From: Nitrospirota bacterium
GTDB lineage: Bacteria > Nitrospirota > Thermodesulfovibrionia > Thermodesulfovibrionales > UBA6898
Direction of reading: 5' to 3'
NCBI GenBank assembly: GCA_021783515.1
Contig: JAJXTV010000034.1
Location: forward strand, 1 to 36,521
Length of the DNA stretch: 36,521 bases
Below, in pieces: positions 29,965 through 36,521 of this stretch; within the stretch, counting starts at the first letter, position 1; every line of letters starts with the position of its first letter. Below the pieces are notes generated by a model. That model ran no database searches. It was given only the letters and a program-made list of their open reading frames with translations, and was not told the origin of the DNA. The translations under genes and the position numbers were made by a program.

Positions 29965-30914
29965 TGCCCGTCCATCAGCGGGGATATCTCGGCGATCCCT
30001 TTCAGCGTCCTCGGGCCGAGGCGGAAGAGGCCGTCGCCAACAAAAAAGACCCTGTTCTGCTTTACGGCCGGCAGTGACCCCAGCCTCCTCAGGAGCCCGG
30101 CAGAGACCTTCTTCACATCACCGCTGTCCATCCCTCTGCCGATGATGATGAGGTCGGGAGATCTCCTGAGCACTTCCTCAACTGAGTATTTCGGATATTC
30201 CGTCTTGGCATCGGAGGCGATATTTTCCGCGCCGATAAGAGTGAGCGCATCGTCGATGACCGTATCCGGCCCCGCCACGATCAGGGGGTCGGGCCATACG
30301 ATGAAAAGGACCTTTTTTCTGTGTGCCCCTGAATGGCTCTGCCTCGCCCGGGCCTTCACAAGCGCCTTCTCGAAATTATCGGCGAACTCGTCGGCCTTTT
30401 TCTTCACCCCGAGCGCGGCCCCCAGATCCCTGACCCCTTCGGGCAGGTCGGAAAGCCTCCGCGCCGTCGATACGAAGGTCCTGATCCCCATCGATTTCAA
30501 CCGTTCCTCGAACTCCTTGGGGTTGCCGTCGGTAGTCATCACGACGATATCCGGCTTAAGTCTCACGACCGCCTCGAGCGAAGGGTTCGACATGCCGCCG
30601 ATCCTCGGCTTCTTCTTCGCCTCGGGAGGATAATCGCAGAAACTGGTGACGCCCACGATCCTGTCTCCCAGACCGAGCGCAAAGAGTACCTCGGTCATGT
30701 TCGGTGCAAGCGAGATGATCCTTTTCGGCGGATCCGCGGCGGCAGAGACGGTGGAAAGTGAAAAGTAAAAAGTGAAAAGCAATAACCACGCAATACCCAT
30801 GACTAAATGTCGCATGTCATGAGTGTCATTCCGGGCTTGACCCGGAATCCAGTTCTTTTCCGGATTCCCGCCTTCGCGGGAATGACGGCCTTTTGTGCGG
30901 TAGCGACTCAACAT
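29961..30914 (-). CDS. btuF: Corrinoid-binding periplasmic protein, BtuF type
   Basis: 317 residues from ATG 30914, which has GAGGAG at ideal spacing just below the riboswitch terminator. A later ATG (30815) would begin directly at the signal peptide (MRHLVMGIAWLLLFTFYFSLSTVSAA). Between the two, the frame runs through a palindromic repeat translated as RHSREGGNPEKNW and IPGQARND. The mature part (PKRIISLAPNMTEVLFALGLGDRIVGVTSFCDYPPEAKKKPRIGG, KPDIVVMT, LGAALGVKKKADEFADN) is a class III binding protein of the BtuF/FhuD fold. It captures cobalamin brought in by BtuB. First gene of the riboswitch-controlled btu-cob operon. Confidence 0.9.
   Translation of the reverse strand: MLSRYRTKGRHSREGGNPEKNWIPGQARNDTHDMRHLVMGIAWLLLFTFYFSLSTVSAAADPPKRIISLAPNMTEVLFALGLGDRIVGVTSFCDYPPEAKKKPRIGGMSNPSLEAVVRLKPDIVVMTTDGNPKEFEERLKSMGIRTFVSTARRLSDLPEGVRDLGAALGVKKKADEFADNFEKALVKARARQSHSGAHRKKVLFIVWPDPLIVAGPDTVIDDALTLIGAENIASDAKTEYPKYSVEEVLRRSPDLIIIGRGMDSGDVKKVSAGLLRRLGSLPAVKQNRVFFVGDGLFRLGPRTLKGIAEISPLMDGQ
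30751..30780. repeat. Purine-rich repeat in the btuF signal peptide
   Basis: GTGGAAAGTGAAAAGTAAAAAG and the following AGTGAAAAG are built of GTGAAAA/GTAAAAA units. The 18-mer AAAGTGAAAAGTAAAAAG also occurs in the tolB signal peptide at about 14463-14482. On the coding strand it yields LFTFYFSL-type hydrophobic residues. Confidence 0.7.
30825..30886. repeat. REP-like palindromic element inside the 5' end of btuF
   Basis: GTCATTCC (30825-30832) and GGAATGAC (30879-30886) pair at the ends. Inside are two hairpins, CCGGG/CCCGG and CCCGC/GCGGG, with GGAATCC and GGATTCC flanking the centre. This 62-bp pattern is a well-known dispersed palindrome of environmental bacteria whose translation includes SREGGNPE and WIPGQARND. 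It lies between the best ribosome binding site and the signal peptide of btuF. Confidence 0.85.
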
Positions 30915-30925
30915 AATTATCTCCT

Positions 30926-30966
30926 CAAAAAAAAATCCTCGGGACCCAAAGCAGGTCCTGAGGATT
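30926..30966 (-). terminator. Riboswitch-linked terminator before btuF
   Basis: Minus strand: AATCCTC...GGACC (30966-30954) pairs with GGTCC...GAGGATT (30946-30934) with one mismatch, followed by a run of T residues (down to 30927). It lies between the cobalamin aptamer and the btuF ribosome binding site, as expected of a transcription-terminating riboswitch. Confidence 0.82.
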
Positions 30967-31084
30967 GCACCCTGGTTCGCTTCATCCTCGCCTTCCTCCG
31001 CGGAAAGGCTCTCGGCGTCAACGACGGCCGGCGGCACCAGTGTTATAAGCTGATCACTGATCCGTCACCCATCATTGTCGTCTA

Positions 31085-31250
31085 CAGGCAGGTCTTCTGG
31101 CTCTCCCGACCTCTTGCCAGCCTTCCCATCCAGATATGAACAGTGGCGTATTACCGGCAAGGGCACTTATTCCGGATCACCGGAATCGGGATTACAGCGG
31201 CGGGACCGCTCCTGAATTACACAGGATTCCCTATTAAGCTTTGCACCCGT
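31085..31250 (-). ncRNA. Cobalamin riboswitch controlling the btuFCD-cobUTSC operon
   Basis: Minus strand: GCTTAATAGGGAA (31239-31227), CCGCCGCTGTAA (about 31204-31193), GCCACTG, TGGGAAGGCTGGC and the B12 box GAGCCAGAAGACC (31103-31091), in canonical order. A transcription terminator follows 120 bases downstream. When cobalamin is bound, the operon should be shut off. Confidence 0.95.
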
Positions 31251-31296
31251 ACTCTAAGGATAGTTTGCAGAAAATGCCCGGGAAAATCAACATCCC

Positions 31297-31326
31297 TTGA
31301 AAAGGGGGGCGTTCTTATAGTAAAAT
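31297..31326 (+). promoter_or_regulatory. Promoter of tRNA-Leu(GAG)
   Basis: TTGAAA (31297-31302) and TAAAAT (31321-31326) with an 18-base spacer, ending 9 bases before the tRNA. Five of six bases match consensus in each box. Confidence 0.55.
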
Positions 31327-31335
31327 TCTAACTCT

Positions 31336-31420
31336 GCCGAAGTGGTGGAACTGGTAGACACGCACGTTTGAGGGGCGTGTGGAGCAATCCATGCGGGTTC
31401 GAGTCCCGCCTTCGGCACCA
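31336..31420 (+). tRNA. tRNA-Leu (anticodon GAG)
   Basis: GCCGAAG acceptor (31336-31342) pairs with CTTCGGC; CCA (31418-31420) is encoded. Anticodon stem CACGT/GCGTG with loop TTGAGGG gives GAG. Variable arm GGAGCAATCC and GTTCGAGTC T-loop present. A T-rich stretch directly downstream may end transcription. Reads CUC/CUU. Confidence 0.95.
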
Positions 31421-31461
31421 TCTTTTTCTTGTTTAATCAAGGAGTTAATTTCCAAAAGACG

Positions 31462-31686
31462 CTAGAAATAGCGTCTCTGGAACGTCTCTGAAAAAAGCAC
31501 ATTATCATATTCTACTTCTAAAGGGGCGATAGTTACGCCTTTTGCAAACTGTTTTATCTGTTCGTAAGAAATGCATTTTGGAGGGAACAGTGCTTCAAGC
31601 CTTCTCCCTACAACACACAAAGCCGATTCGCTATTATAGACAGGATGCTTCAACCCGTAATTTTCACCAAGGGAATATTGCTTCAT
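31462..31686 (-). CDS. Hypothetical 74-residue protein, possibly a gene remnant
   Basis: An open frame from ATG 31686 (MKQYSLGENYGLKHPVYNSE) to 31462, ending VTIAPLEVEYDNVLFSETFQ. No clear Shine-Dalgarno and no recognised domain. Composition is protein-like (balanced hydrophobic and charged residues), and it could be the C-terminal part of a longer lost gene. It lies between tRNA-Leu and the kinase gene, 57 bases after the kinase stop. Low certainty that it is expressed. Confidence 0.3.
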   Translation of the reverse strand: MKQYSLGENYGLKHPVYNSESALCVVGRRLEALFPPKCISYEQIKQFAKGVTIAPLEVEYDNVLFSETFQRRYF

Positions 31687-31743
31687 CTCAAAGTAAGAGT
31701 TTCTCGTGGCGAAACTTTTGAGGATTGCCGAAGGAAATCTAAC

Positions 31744-34700
31744 TTACTCTTTTTTCCCCGGAAGAGTGAAGTAAAACTTTGCCCCTTCATCCGGCTTTCC
31801 CTCGGCCCATACGCGCCCGCCGTGTTTCTCGATGATATTTTTTACAATGACAAGTCCGATGCCGGTCCCCTCAACATTTTTTTCCGAATGTATCCTCTGA
31901 AAAAGGCCAAAGAGTTTATCGCTCAACTGCATATCGAATCCTATGCCGTTGTCTGAAACGTAATATACGTTCTCGTCTTTTTCCGTATAACCGCCGACTT
32001 CAATTATTGCAGCGTCTCTTGTCTGTGTGAATTTGATCGCATTAGTTAAAAGGTTTTGGAGAACCTGGTTTATCATCGCCAGGTCGCCATATGCAGAAGG
32101 CAGTTGACTAATTTCAAATTCTATGTCCCGCTCACCAATCGTCGGCTTGAGTTCCCCAACCAACTTTTGTGCCAATTCTTTCATATTGAATTCGAATTTC
32201 AGGACCTCTTTAGTGCTGACGTGGGAAAATGCAAGCAGGTCTCCGATGAGTCGGTTCATTTTATTTGCACCGTCCATGAGTCTTTTCAAATAGTCCTTCC
32301 CCGTGTCATCAAGTTTATCGGCATAGTCTTGTAACAGTATCTTAGAAAAGCTGTCCAAAGTTCTAAGTGGAGCTCTGAGGTCATGGGAAGCGACGTAACT
32401 GAAACTCTCCATATCCTTGTAAGCGGCTTTGAGCTCCAAGGCCGTGGATTGCAGTTCTTGATTCAGTGTTTTTAAGGCTTTCTCCGAGTTCTTTCGCTCG
32501 GTGATGTCGATGCAAGTACCGACCCATTCCCGGATACTTCCGTCTCCCCTAAACACAGGCATACCGCGCGTCATGAAGTCGCGATAAGTCCCATCGTGTC
32601 TGCGTATTCGGTATTCGGCCTCATAGTTGCTTTTCTCTGTGACAGCTCTTTCCCATATCTGTAATGTATGCTCGCGGTCGTCAGGGTGTATCGCTTTCAA
32701 CCATCCTTGCCCCCCAACCTCCTCATAGGTCTGGCCGGTATACTTCCGCCAGGCCGGTATATCTTCCATAATCTCTCCATCGGCATTTGTGGTCCAGCCC
32801 AGCGCCCCTGTCACTTCGATATAAGACCGGTAGCGGTCCGCACTTGCCCACAGCGCTTCCTCAGCCTGCCTCCGCTCCAGTTCACCGGCCGCGCGCACGG
32901 CCACCATTCTCAGCATCCATTCCGCCAATTGGGGGTTCAGCAGGGGATGGCGTCCGATGATTGCGATCAAACCGATCGGTTGCCCCCAGGAACTCCAAAG
33001 AGTAGTCCCGACATAACTTTCGGCCACCATCTCCTGGAGAATGATATCCTTTGGAAACAAATCGCGGACACCTTTAGAAAAGGTACAAATCGTCTTTCCT
33101 ACCACATCACCACATGGGGTGTCTTTCAACGTGTAACTGACATTGTCTTCGAATTTACCGTCAAAGTAGATGGCTACGGTCTGTGCGGAGAGTCCTTCCC
33201 CCAGCAGTCGATCGATGCAGACATAATCCATCCCCAGGTTTTCTGCCAGGTATCGGGCAAGCGATTTGAAAAAATCCTCGCCCGAGGCGACCCAGCCGGA
33301 CTGCACCAGGAACAATTGAGTATCTTCAATCTTCTTTCGCTCAGTGATATCCTCAATCGCAAGAAGAATCATCCCATTATATTCTTTTTCCCATAGCGAT
33401 GCGGCAGCCGGATCAGAAACTTCCTTTCTGATTTCACGCGCGTTGAGTAACATGGTTCTGCACCCGATGTTCGGGAATTCTATAGTGACCTCGAAGTCCG
33501 AGAAAGACTTTTTCTTAGGCAGGACCTTTTGAAGCATTTTTCTGAGTTCCGGAATGTCCCACTGACCATTTCCCAACTCGTAGACATAGCGGCCTTCTGT
33601 TTCCTGAGGATCAGCCAGGAAGTTTTCGTAGAAAGATCTGTTGGCAGTTACCACCTTCAGGCCGGTGTCGAGAATGAGCAGAGGCTCCCGGACAGTCTCA
33701 ACGATATCATTGGCGTAGTCATATGCCTCCGTGACCCGCAAAAGGCTGCGCTTGATGTCGTTGATATCGACCAGCGTCATCAAAACGCCGTCGATCCTGT
33801 TGTCGACGGTCTTATACGGTCTTAAAATCATTGAATACCAGCGCCCGTCTACATGCTGGACTTCCTTTTCCTTTGCGGCAAGGGTACGGATTACGTCGCG
33901 GACCATCTGCTCAAGATCCGGTATATTGATGTTAGTCCTGATGTTGCTCAGCGGCCTTCCGGCATCTGCGGGGATAAGATTCAGAAGCGTTGCCGCAGCG
34001 TCATTGAAGCGTCTGATCTCAAGTTCGCTGCCGAGTATAATAATCGGTATCTCTACGCCTCTGAGTACGTTGACCAGATCGTTGTTCAACTGAATCGTTT
34101 CCTCATTGCGGCTTCTAAGCTCGTCGTTGACAGTAGTCAGCTCTTCATTCGTTGACTGCAGTTCCTCCTTGGCCGTCTCCATCTCCTCGTTGATGCTCTG
34201 CATTTCTTCATTACTTGATTGCAGTTCCTCGTTCAGTGCCCTAAGTTCTTCACTTGAGGCCTCATACTCCTGGGTCACCGTGTTTAAATGCGCCTTTGAC
34301 GCGGCAAGCTCCTGCCTTAACCTATATGTCTCTTCGTCAGCCGGATGCCCTTTAGCGGTAAGGGTGCTTTTTGTAAGGACTGGTTTTAAACCCGTCCCTG
34401 CGTCTTCAAACATTATCAAGAAACAGCGTTCACCGGATGCAGGGCCCTTAAACGGAACGACATCAATCTTTATGTATTTAATCTGCCTATCCTGTTTGAC
34501 CCTGACTCGTTCTTTTCTTACAGGAACATCTTCTTTCTTTGCCTGATGAAGCATAGTGCGAAGCTCTGACACCAGGTCTTCACTGACCATCTTCAGAAGG
34601 TCCAGGCTTGCCCGGCCGGGCGCAGGTCTTAGATACGGGCCGGTATCTCCCCGGAACTGGAGTATCTTCATGGCATCGTCTATAACAAATCCGGTAGGGC

Positions 34701-36327
34701 CATACTTGGCGAGCACTATATTATCGGCCTCTCTCTGAATATCGAATACTCCCGCCGGTTGTATATCGGTCTTTTTGCCGACTGCCTTTTCTTTGCCATA
34801 TTCGACAGCAGGGGCCTCAAAATACTGCCTCGACGGTTCGGCCTTTTTTGCGTAAATAGATCCCTTCTTGTCCACTACGGAGAAAAGACCGCCAAATTCG
34901 CCGATAGTCTCGGAAGGTCCGATCATGAGAAAGCCTCCGGGATTGAGCGCATAGAATAATATCCTGACCGTTTTTTTCTGTAGCTCCGGCCCGAAATAGA
35001 TGAGCACATTCCGGCAACTGATAAGGTCTATCTTTGAAAAAGGAGGGTCTTTCACCATATTGTGCCTCGCAAATATGCACATTTCGCGGACAAGCTTGTT
35101 AATGACATACCCGCCCCCGGCTTTTTCAAAGAAACGTCTCAGTCTCTCCGGGGAGACGTCCCTGGATATATTTTCAGGATATATGCCTTTTCTGGCCTTC
35201 TCGACCGCGATATCGTCAATGTCTGTTGCAAAGAGCTGCACAGGACGGCTTATCTTGTTTTCGTCCATATACTCTGTAAGGGCTATGGCGATAGAGTAGG
35301 CCTCTTCCCCTGTTGAACAGGCAGGAACCCAAATCCTGACAGGGACATCCGCATGCTCTTTCTTGACGATGTGAGGGAACACGCCTCTTTTTAAAGCATT
35401 GAATGTCTCCGGTTCCCTGAAGAAGGAGGTGACGTTAATGAGAATGTCCTGATAAAGGGTCTCAATTTCAGAGGGGTCTTCCCTGAGATACGCAACGTAT
35501 TTTTCTATCTCCTCTATCTTTCGCAACAGCATGCGGCGTTTGACCCTGCGCATTATTGTCGGGCGTTTGTAGGATGCAAAATCAACGCCCTTGGCTGACC
35601 TGAGCATGATGAAGATCTTATTCAGGTCATTCTCTTCCGCCGGTATAATCTGTACGGCAGCACCGTGCCGGACAGGTGCAAGATAGGGATGCCGCCTGAT
35701 TCGCTGCAACTCAGCCGCAATTTTGTTGGGTGGCAGCACAAAATCAACACAGCCGGTATCAATGGCGCTTTTCGGCATTCCGTCGTACTTTGCGGTTTTG
35801 TCCTGCGCAAAGACTATGCCGCCCTCTCCTTTGACCGCCCTTATCCCCATAGAGCCATCCGAGCCGGACCCGGACATGATTACGGCTATCGCATTGTTTC
35901 CCCGGTCCTGCGCCAGGGAGCGCAAAAAAGAATCGACTGGCATATATTGTCCTCTCGTCTTCTCCCGTGGCGTAAGATGGAGCACTCCCTGAAAGATAAC
36001 CATCTCCACGTCAGGCGGAATGACGTACACATTATCGGGCTCAACGGTCATTCCGTCCTTCACCTCGCTAATGGGCATCGCGACCGACTTGGAAAGAAGC
36101 GCGGTCAGCATGCTTTCGTGTGCCGGGGCGAGATGTTGAATAAGGACAAAGGCTATCCCCGGGTTAGCAGGAAGGTTCTTGAACAATTGCGTAAATGCCT
36201 CAAGCCCGCCCGCGGACGCGCCTACTCCGACAACGGGGAATTGGCCGCTCTTAGACGGTCTGGTGCCGGGTTTTTGGGTTGAGGCGGATGAGGTTTTGAG
36301 CTTATTGGAGGATTTCTTAGGAGCCAC
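31744..36327 (-). CDS. CheB-CheR-PAS hybrid sensor histidine kinase
   Basis: 1,527 residues. About 28-215: CheB methylesterase domain with Ser in VGASAGGLEAF, His in IQHLAP and Asp in SGSGSDGS, the catalytic triad. About 230-490: CheR methyltransferase (TSFFREPETFNAL, WVPACSTGEEAYSIAI, FATDIDDIAVEKAR, FSKIDLISCRNVLIYF). About 520-640: PAS-like. About 660-750: long coiled coil of repeats such as EELRALNEELQSSNEEMQSI. Then two PAS regions, a GAF-like segment, a PAS/PAC (DGTYRDFMTRG) and HisKA (YVASHDLRAPLRTL, phospho-His in the H-box), ending in HATPase_c (NLLTNAIKF, DNGIGFD, GTGIGLVIVKNII). No receiver domain and no transmembrane segment, so a cytoplasmic sensor. GTG start with a poor ribosome site. 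Its partner regulator is not in the window. Confidence 0.93.
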   Translation of the reverse strand: MAPKKSSNKLKTSSASTQKPGTRPSKSGQFPVVGVGASAGGLEAFTQLFKNLPANPGIAFVLIQHLAPAHESMLTALLSKSVAMPISEVKDGMTVEPDNVYVIPPDVEMVIFQGVLHLTPREKTRGQYMPVDSFLRSLAQDRGNNAIAVIMSGSGSDGSMGIRAVKGEGGIVFAQDKTAKYDGMPKSAIDTGCVDFVLPPNKIAAELQRIRRHPYLAPVRHGAAVQIIPAEENDLNKIFIMLRSAKGVDFASYKRPTIMRRVKRRMLLRKIEEIEKYVAYLREDPSEIETLYQDILINVTSFFREPETFNALKRGVFPHIVKKEHADVPVRIWVPACSTGEEAYSIAIALTEYMDENKISRPVQLFATDIDDIAVEKARKGIYPENISRDVSPERLRRFFEKAGGGYVINKLVREMCIFARHNMVKDPPFSKIDLISCRNVLIYFGPELQKKTVRILFYALNPGGFLMIGPSETIGEFGGLFSVVDKKGSIYAKKAEPSRQYFEAPAVEYGKEKAVGKKTDIQPAGVFDIQREADNIVLAKYGPTGFVIDDAMKILQFRGDTGPYLRPAPGRASLDLLKMVSEDLVSELRTMLHQAKKEDVPVRKERVRVKQDRQIKYIKIDVVPFKGPASGERCFLIMFEDAGTGLKPVLTKSTLTAKGHPADEETYRLRQELAASKAHLNTVTQEYEASSEELRALNEELQSSNEEMQSINEEMETAKEELQSTNEELTTVNDELRSRNEETIQLNNDLVNVLRGVEIPIIILGSELEIRRFNDAAATLLNLIPADAGRPLSNIRTNINIPDLEQMVRDVIRTLAAKEKEVQHVDGRWYSMILRPYKTVDNRIDGVLMTLVDINDIKRSLLRVTEAYDYANDIVETVREPLLILDTGLKVVTANRSFYENFLADPQETEGRYVYELGNGQWDIPELRKMLQKVLPKKKSFSDFEVTIEFPNIGCRTMLLNAREIRKEVSDPAAASLWEKEYNGMILLAIEDITERKKIEDTQLFLVQSGWVASGEDFFKSLARYLAENLGMDYVCIDRLLGEGLSAQTVAIYFDGKFEDNVSYTLKDTPCGDVVGKTICTFSKGVRDLFPKDIILQEMVAESYVGTTLWSSWGQPIGLIAIIGRHPLLNPQLAEWMLRMVAVRAAGELERRQAEEALWASADRYRSYIEVTGALGWTTNADGEIMEDIPAWRKYTGQTYEEVGGQGWLKAIHPDDREHTLQIWERAVTEKSNYEAEYRIRRHDGTYRDFMTRGMPVFRGDGSIREWVGTCIDITERKNSEKALKTLNQELQSTALELKAAYKDMESFSYVASHDLRAPLRTLDSFSKILLQDYADKLDDTGKDYLKRLMDGANKMNRLIGDLLAFSHVSTKEVLKFEFNMKELAQKLVGELKPTIGERDIEFEISQLPSAYGDLAMINQVLQNLLTNAIKFTQTRDAAIIEVGGYTEKDENVYYVSDNGIGFDMQLSDKLFGLFQRIHSEKNVEGTGIGLVIVKNIIEKHGGRVWAEGKPDEGAKFYFTLPGKKE

Positions 36328-36401
36328 GCATAACCCGCATTGTTATTGAGCAATTAAAGTAATAGTTTAATCTACAAGTCATCATAAGTACGGACTCCAT
36401 T

Positions 36402-36407
36402 ATAATG
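36402..36407 (+). promoter_or_regulatory. Possible -10 box before a PIN-domain relic
   Basis: TATAAT at about 36402-36407 on the plus strand, in an AT-rich stretch upstream of the short PIN-like frame. No convincing -35. Confidence 0.3.
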
Positions 36408-36447
36408 TTAATTATAGCAGATTCTGAGGTGCGGGCTATGAGGTCGG

Positions 36448-36498
36448 ATGTCAATAGTAGACACCAATCTTTTTTATGCCGCCAGTCGTTCGGCGTAG
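36448..36498 (+). pseudogene. N-terminal relic of a PIN-domain (VapC-like) gene
   Basis: ATG 36448 opens MSIVDTNLFYAASRSA and then meets TAG (36496-36498). The VDTN(L/V) start with its first catalytic Asp is typical of PIN-domain ribonuclease toxins. No second Asp/Glu follows before the stop. Either the gene is broken or it continues in another frame past the window edge. Too short for certainty. Confidence 0.3.
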
Positions 36499-36521
36499 AA
36501 TTTTTTTCCGTAAGATCGGAA

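Noticed and set aside
30807-31139. Plus-strand frame across the palindrome and the riboswitch leader
   Set aside because: It is the antisense of the REP-like element and regulatory leader, with no recognisable protein.
1-36521. CRISPR arrays, rRNA genes and complete insertion sequences
   Set aside because: No regularly spaced direct repeats, rRNA motifs or intact transposase with terminal repeats were seen.

Overview
The window reads as a bacterial chromosome of moderately high GC with a diderm cell plan: a complete Tol-Pal envelope operon, a TonB-dependent outer-membrane receptor, TonB and several lipoproteins. The gene mix (short ResB/CcsA cytochrome c assembly pair, DsrE/F/H-like proteins with TusA, molybdenum cofactor genes, corrinoid salvage, a probable selenoprotein) fits an anaerobic or microaerophilic, sulfur- and metal-dependent lineage such as Nitrospirota or a deltaproteobacterial-type group. 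This placement is inferred from gene content only.

Layout. (1) 1-1211 is an accessory relic. It holds the 3' end of a group IIC intron, an integron cassette carrying a BrnT/BrnA-type toxin-antitoxin pair, an attC site, a second cassette with a small membrane ORF, a second attC site, the first ~45 nt of another group IIC intron sitting exactly where the attC crossover should be, and a scrap of an ISL3-family transposase. No integrase is visible. (2) 1238-3135 is leuA behind a structured leader that ends in an intrinsic terminator and includes a possible Leu-containing leader peptide. (3) 3175-7869 (minus) has a lipoprotein, an HNH nuclease, a MarC membrane protein, oligopeptide ABC ATPases OppD/OppF and a TPR protein. 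(4) 7933-16203 (minus) is a tightly overlapping run: tolQ-tolR-tolA-tolB-pal-cpoB-moaA-moaC-HD hydrolase-ccsA-resB, driven by a promoter at about 16229-16257. (5) 16465-17044 has tRNA-Ser(TGA) and tRNA-Leu(CAG) flanking degraded sequence.

(6) 17126-17902 (minus) is a DsbC-like periplasmic thioredoxin-fold protein whose first active-site cysteine codon is TGA. A hairpin with an AGGA loop lies 22 nt downstream, so it is best read as a selenoprotein with a Sec-Pro-Phe-Cys active site. (7) 18055-19575 (plus) is a dsrH-dsrE-dsrF-tusA-like sulfur-relay operon with a strong promoter, an upstream dyad and a terminator. (8) A ferritin-like protein and a DUF4139 protein follow. (9) 22072-31250 (minus) is a B12 uptake and salvage region with two cobalamin riboswitches. 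The upstream one appears to act by transcription termination on btuF-btuC-btuD-cobU-cobT-cobS-cobC. The second overlaps the 3' end of cobC and appears to act by Shine-Dalgarno sequestration on btuB-tonB. (10) tRNA-Leu(GAG), a small unknown ORF, a 1,527-residue CheB-CheR-PAS-histidine kinase and the relic start of a PIN-domain gene close the window.

The least ordinary items are the selenocysteine DsbC-like protein, the attC/group IIC intron arrangement around the brnTA cassette, the leuA leader, the paired riboswitches with different outputs, and a palindromic repeat inserted in frame at the start of btuF.
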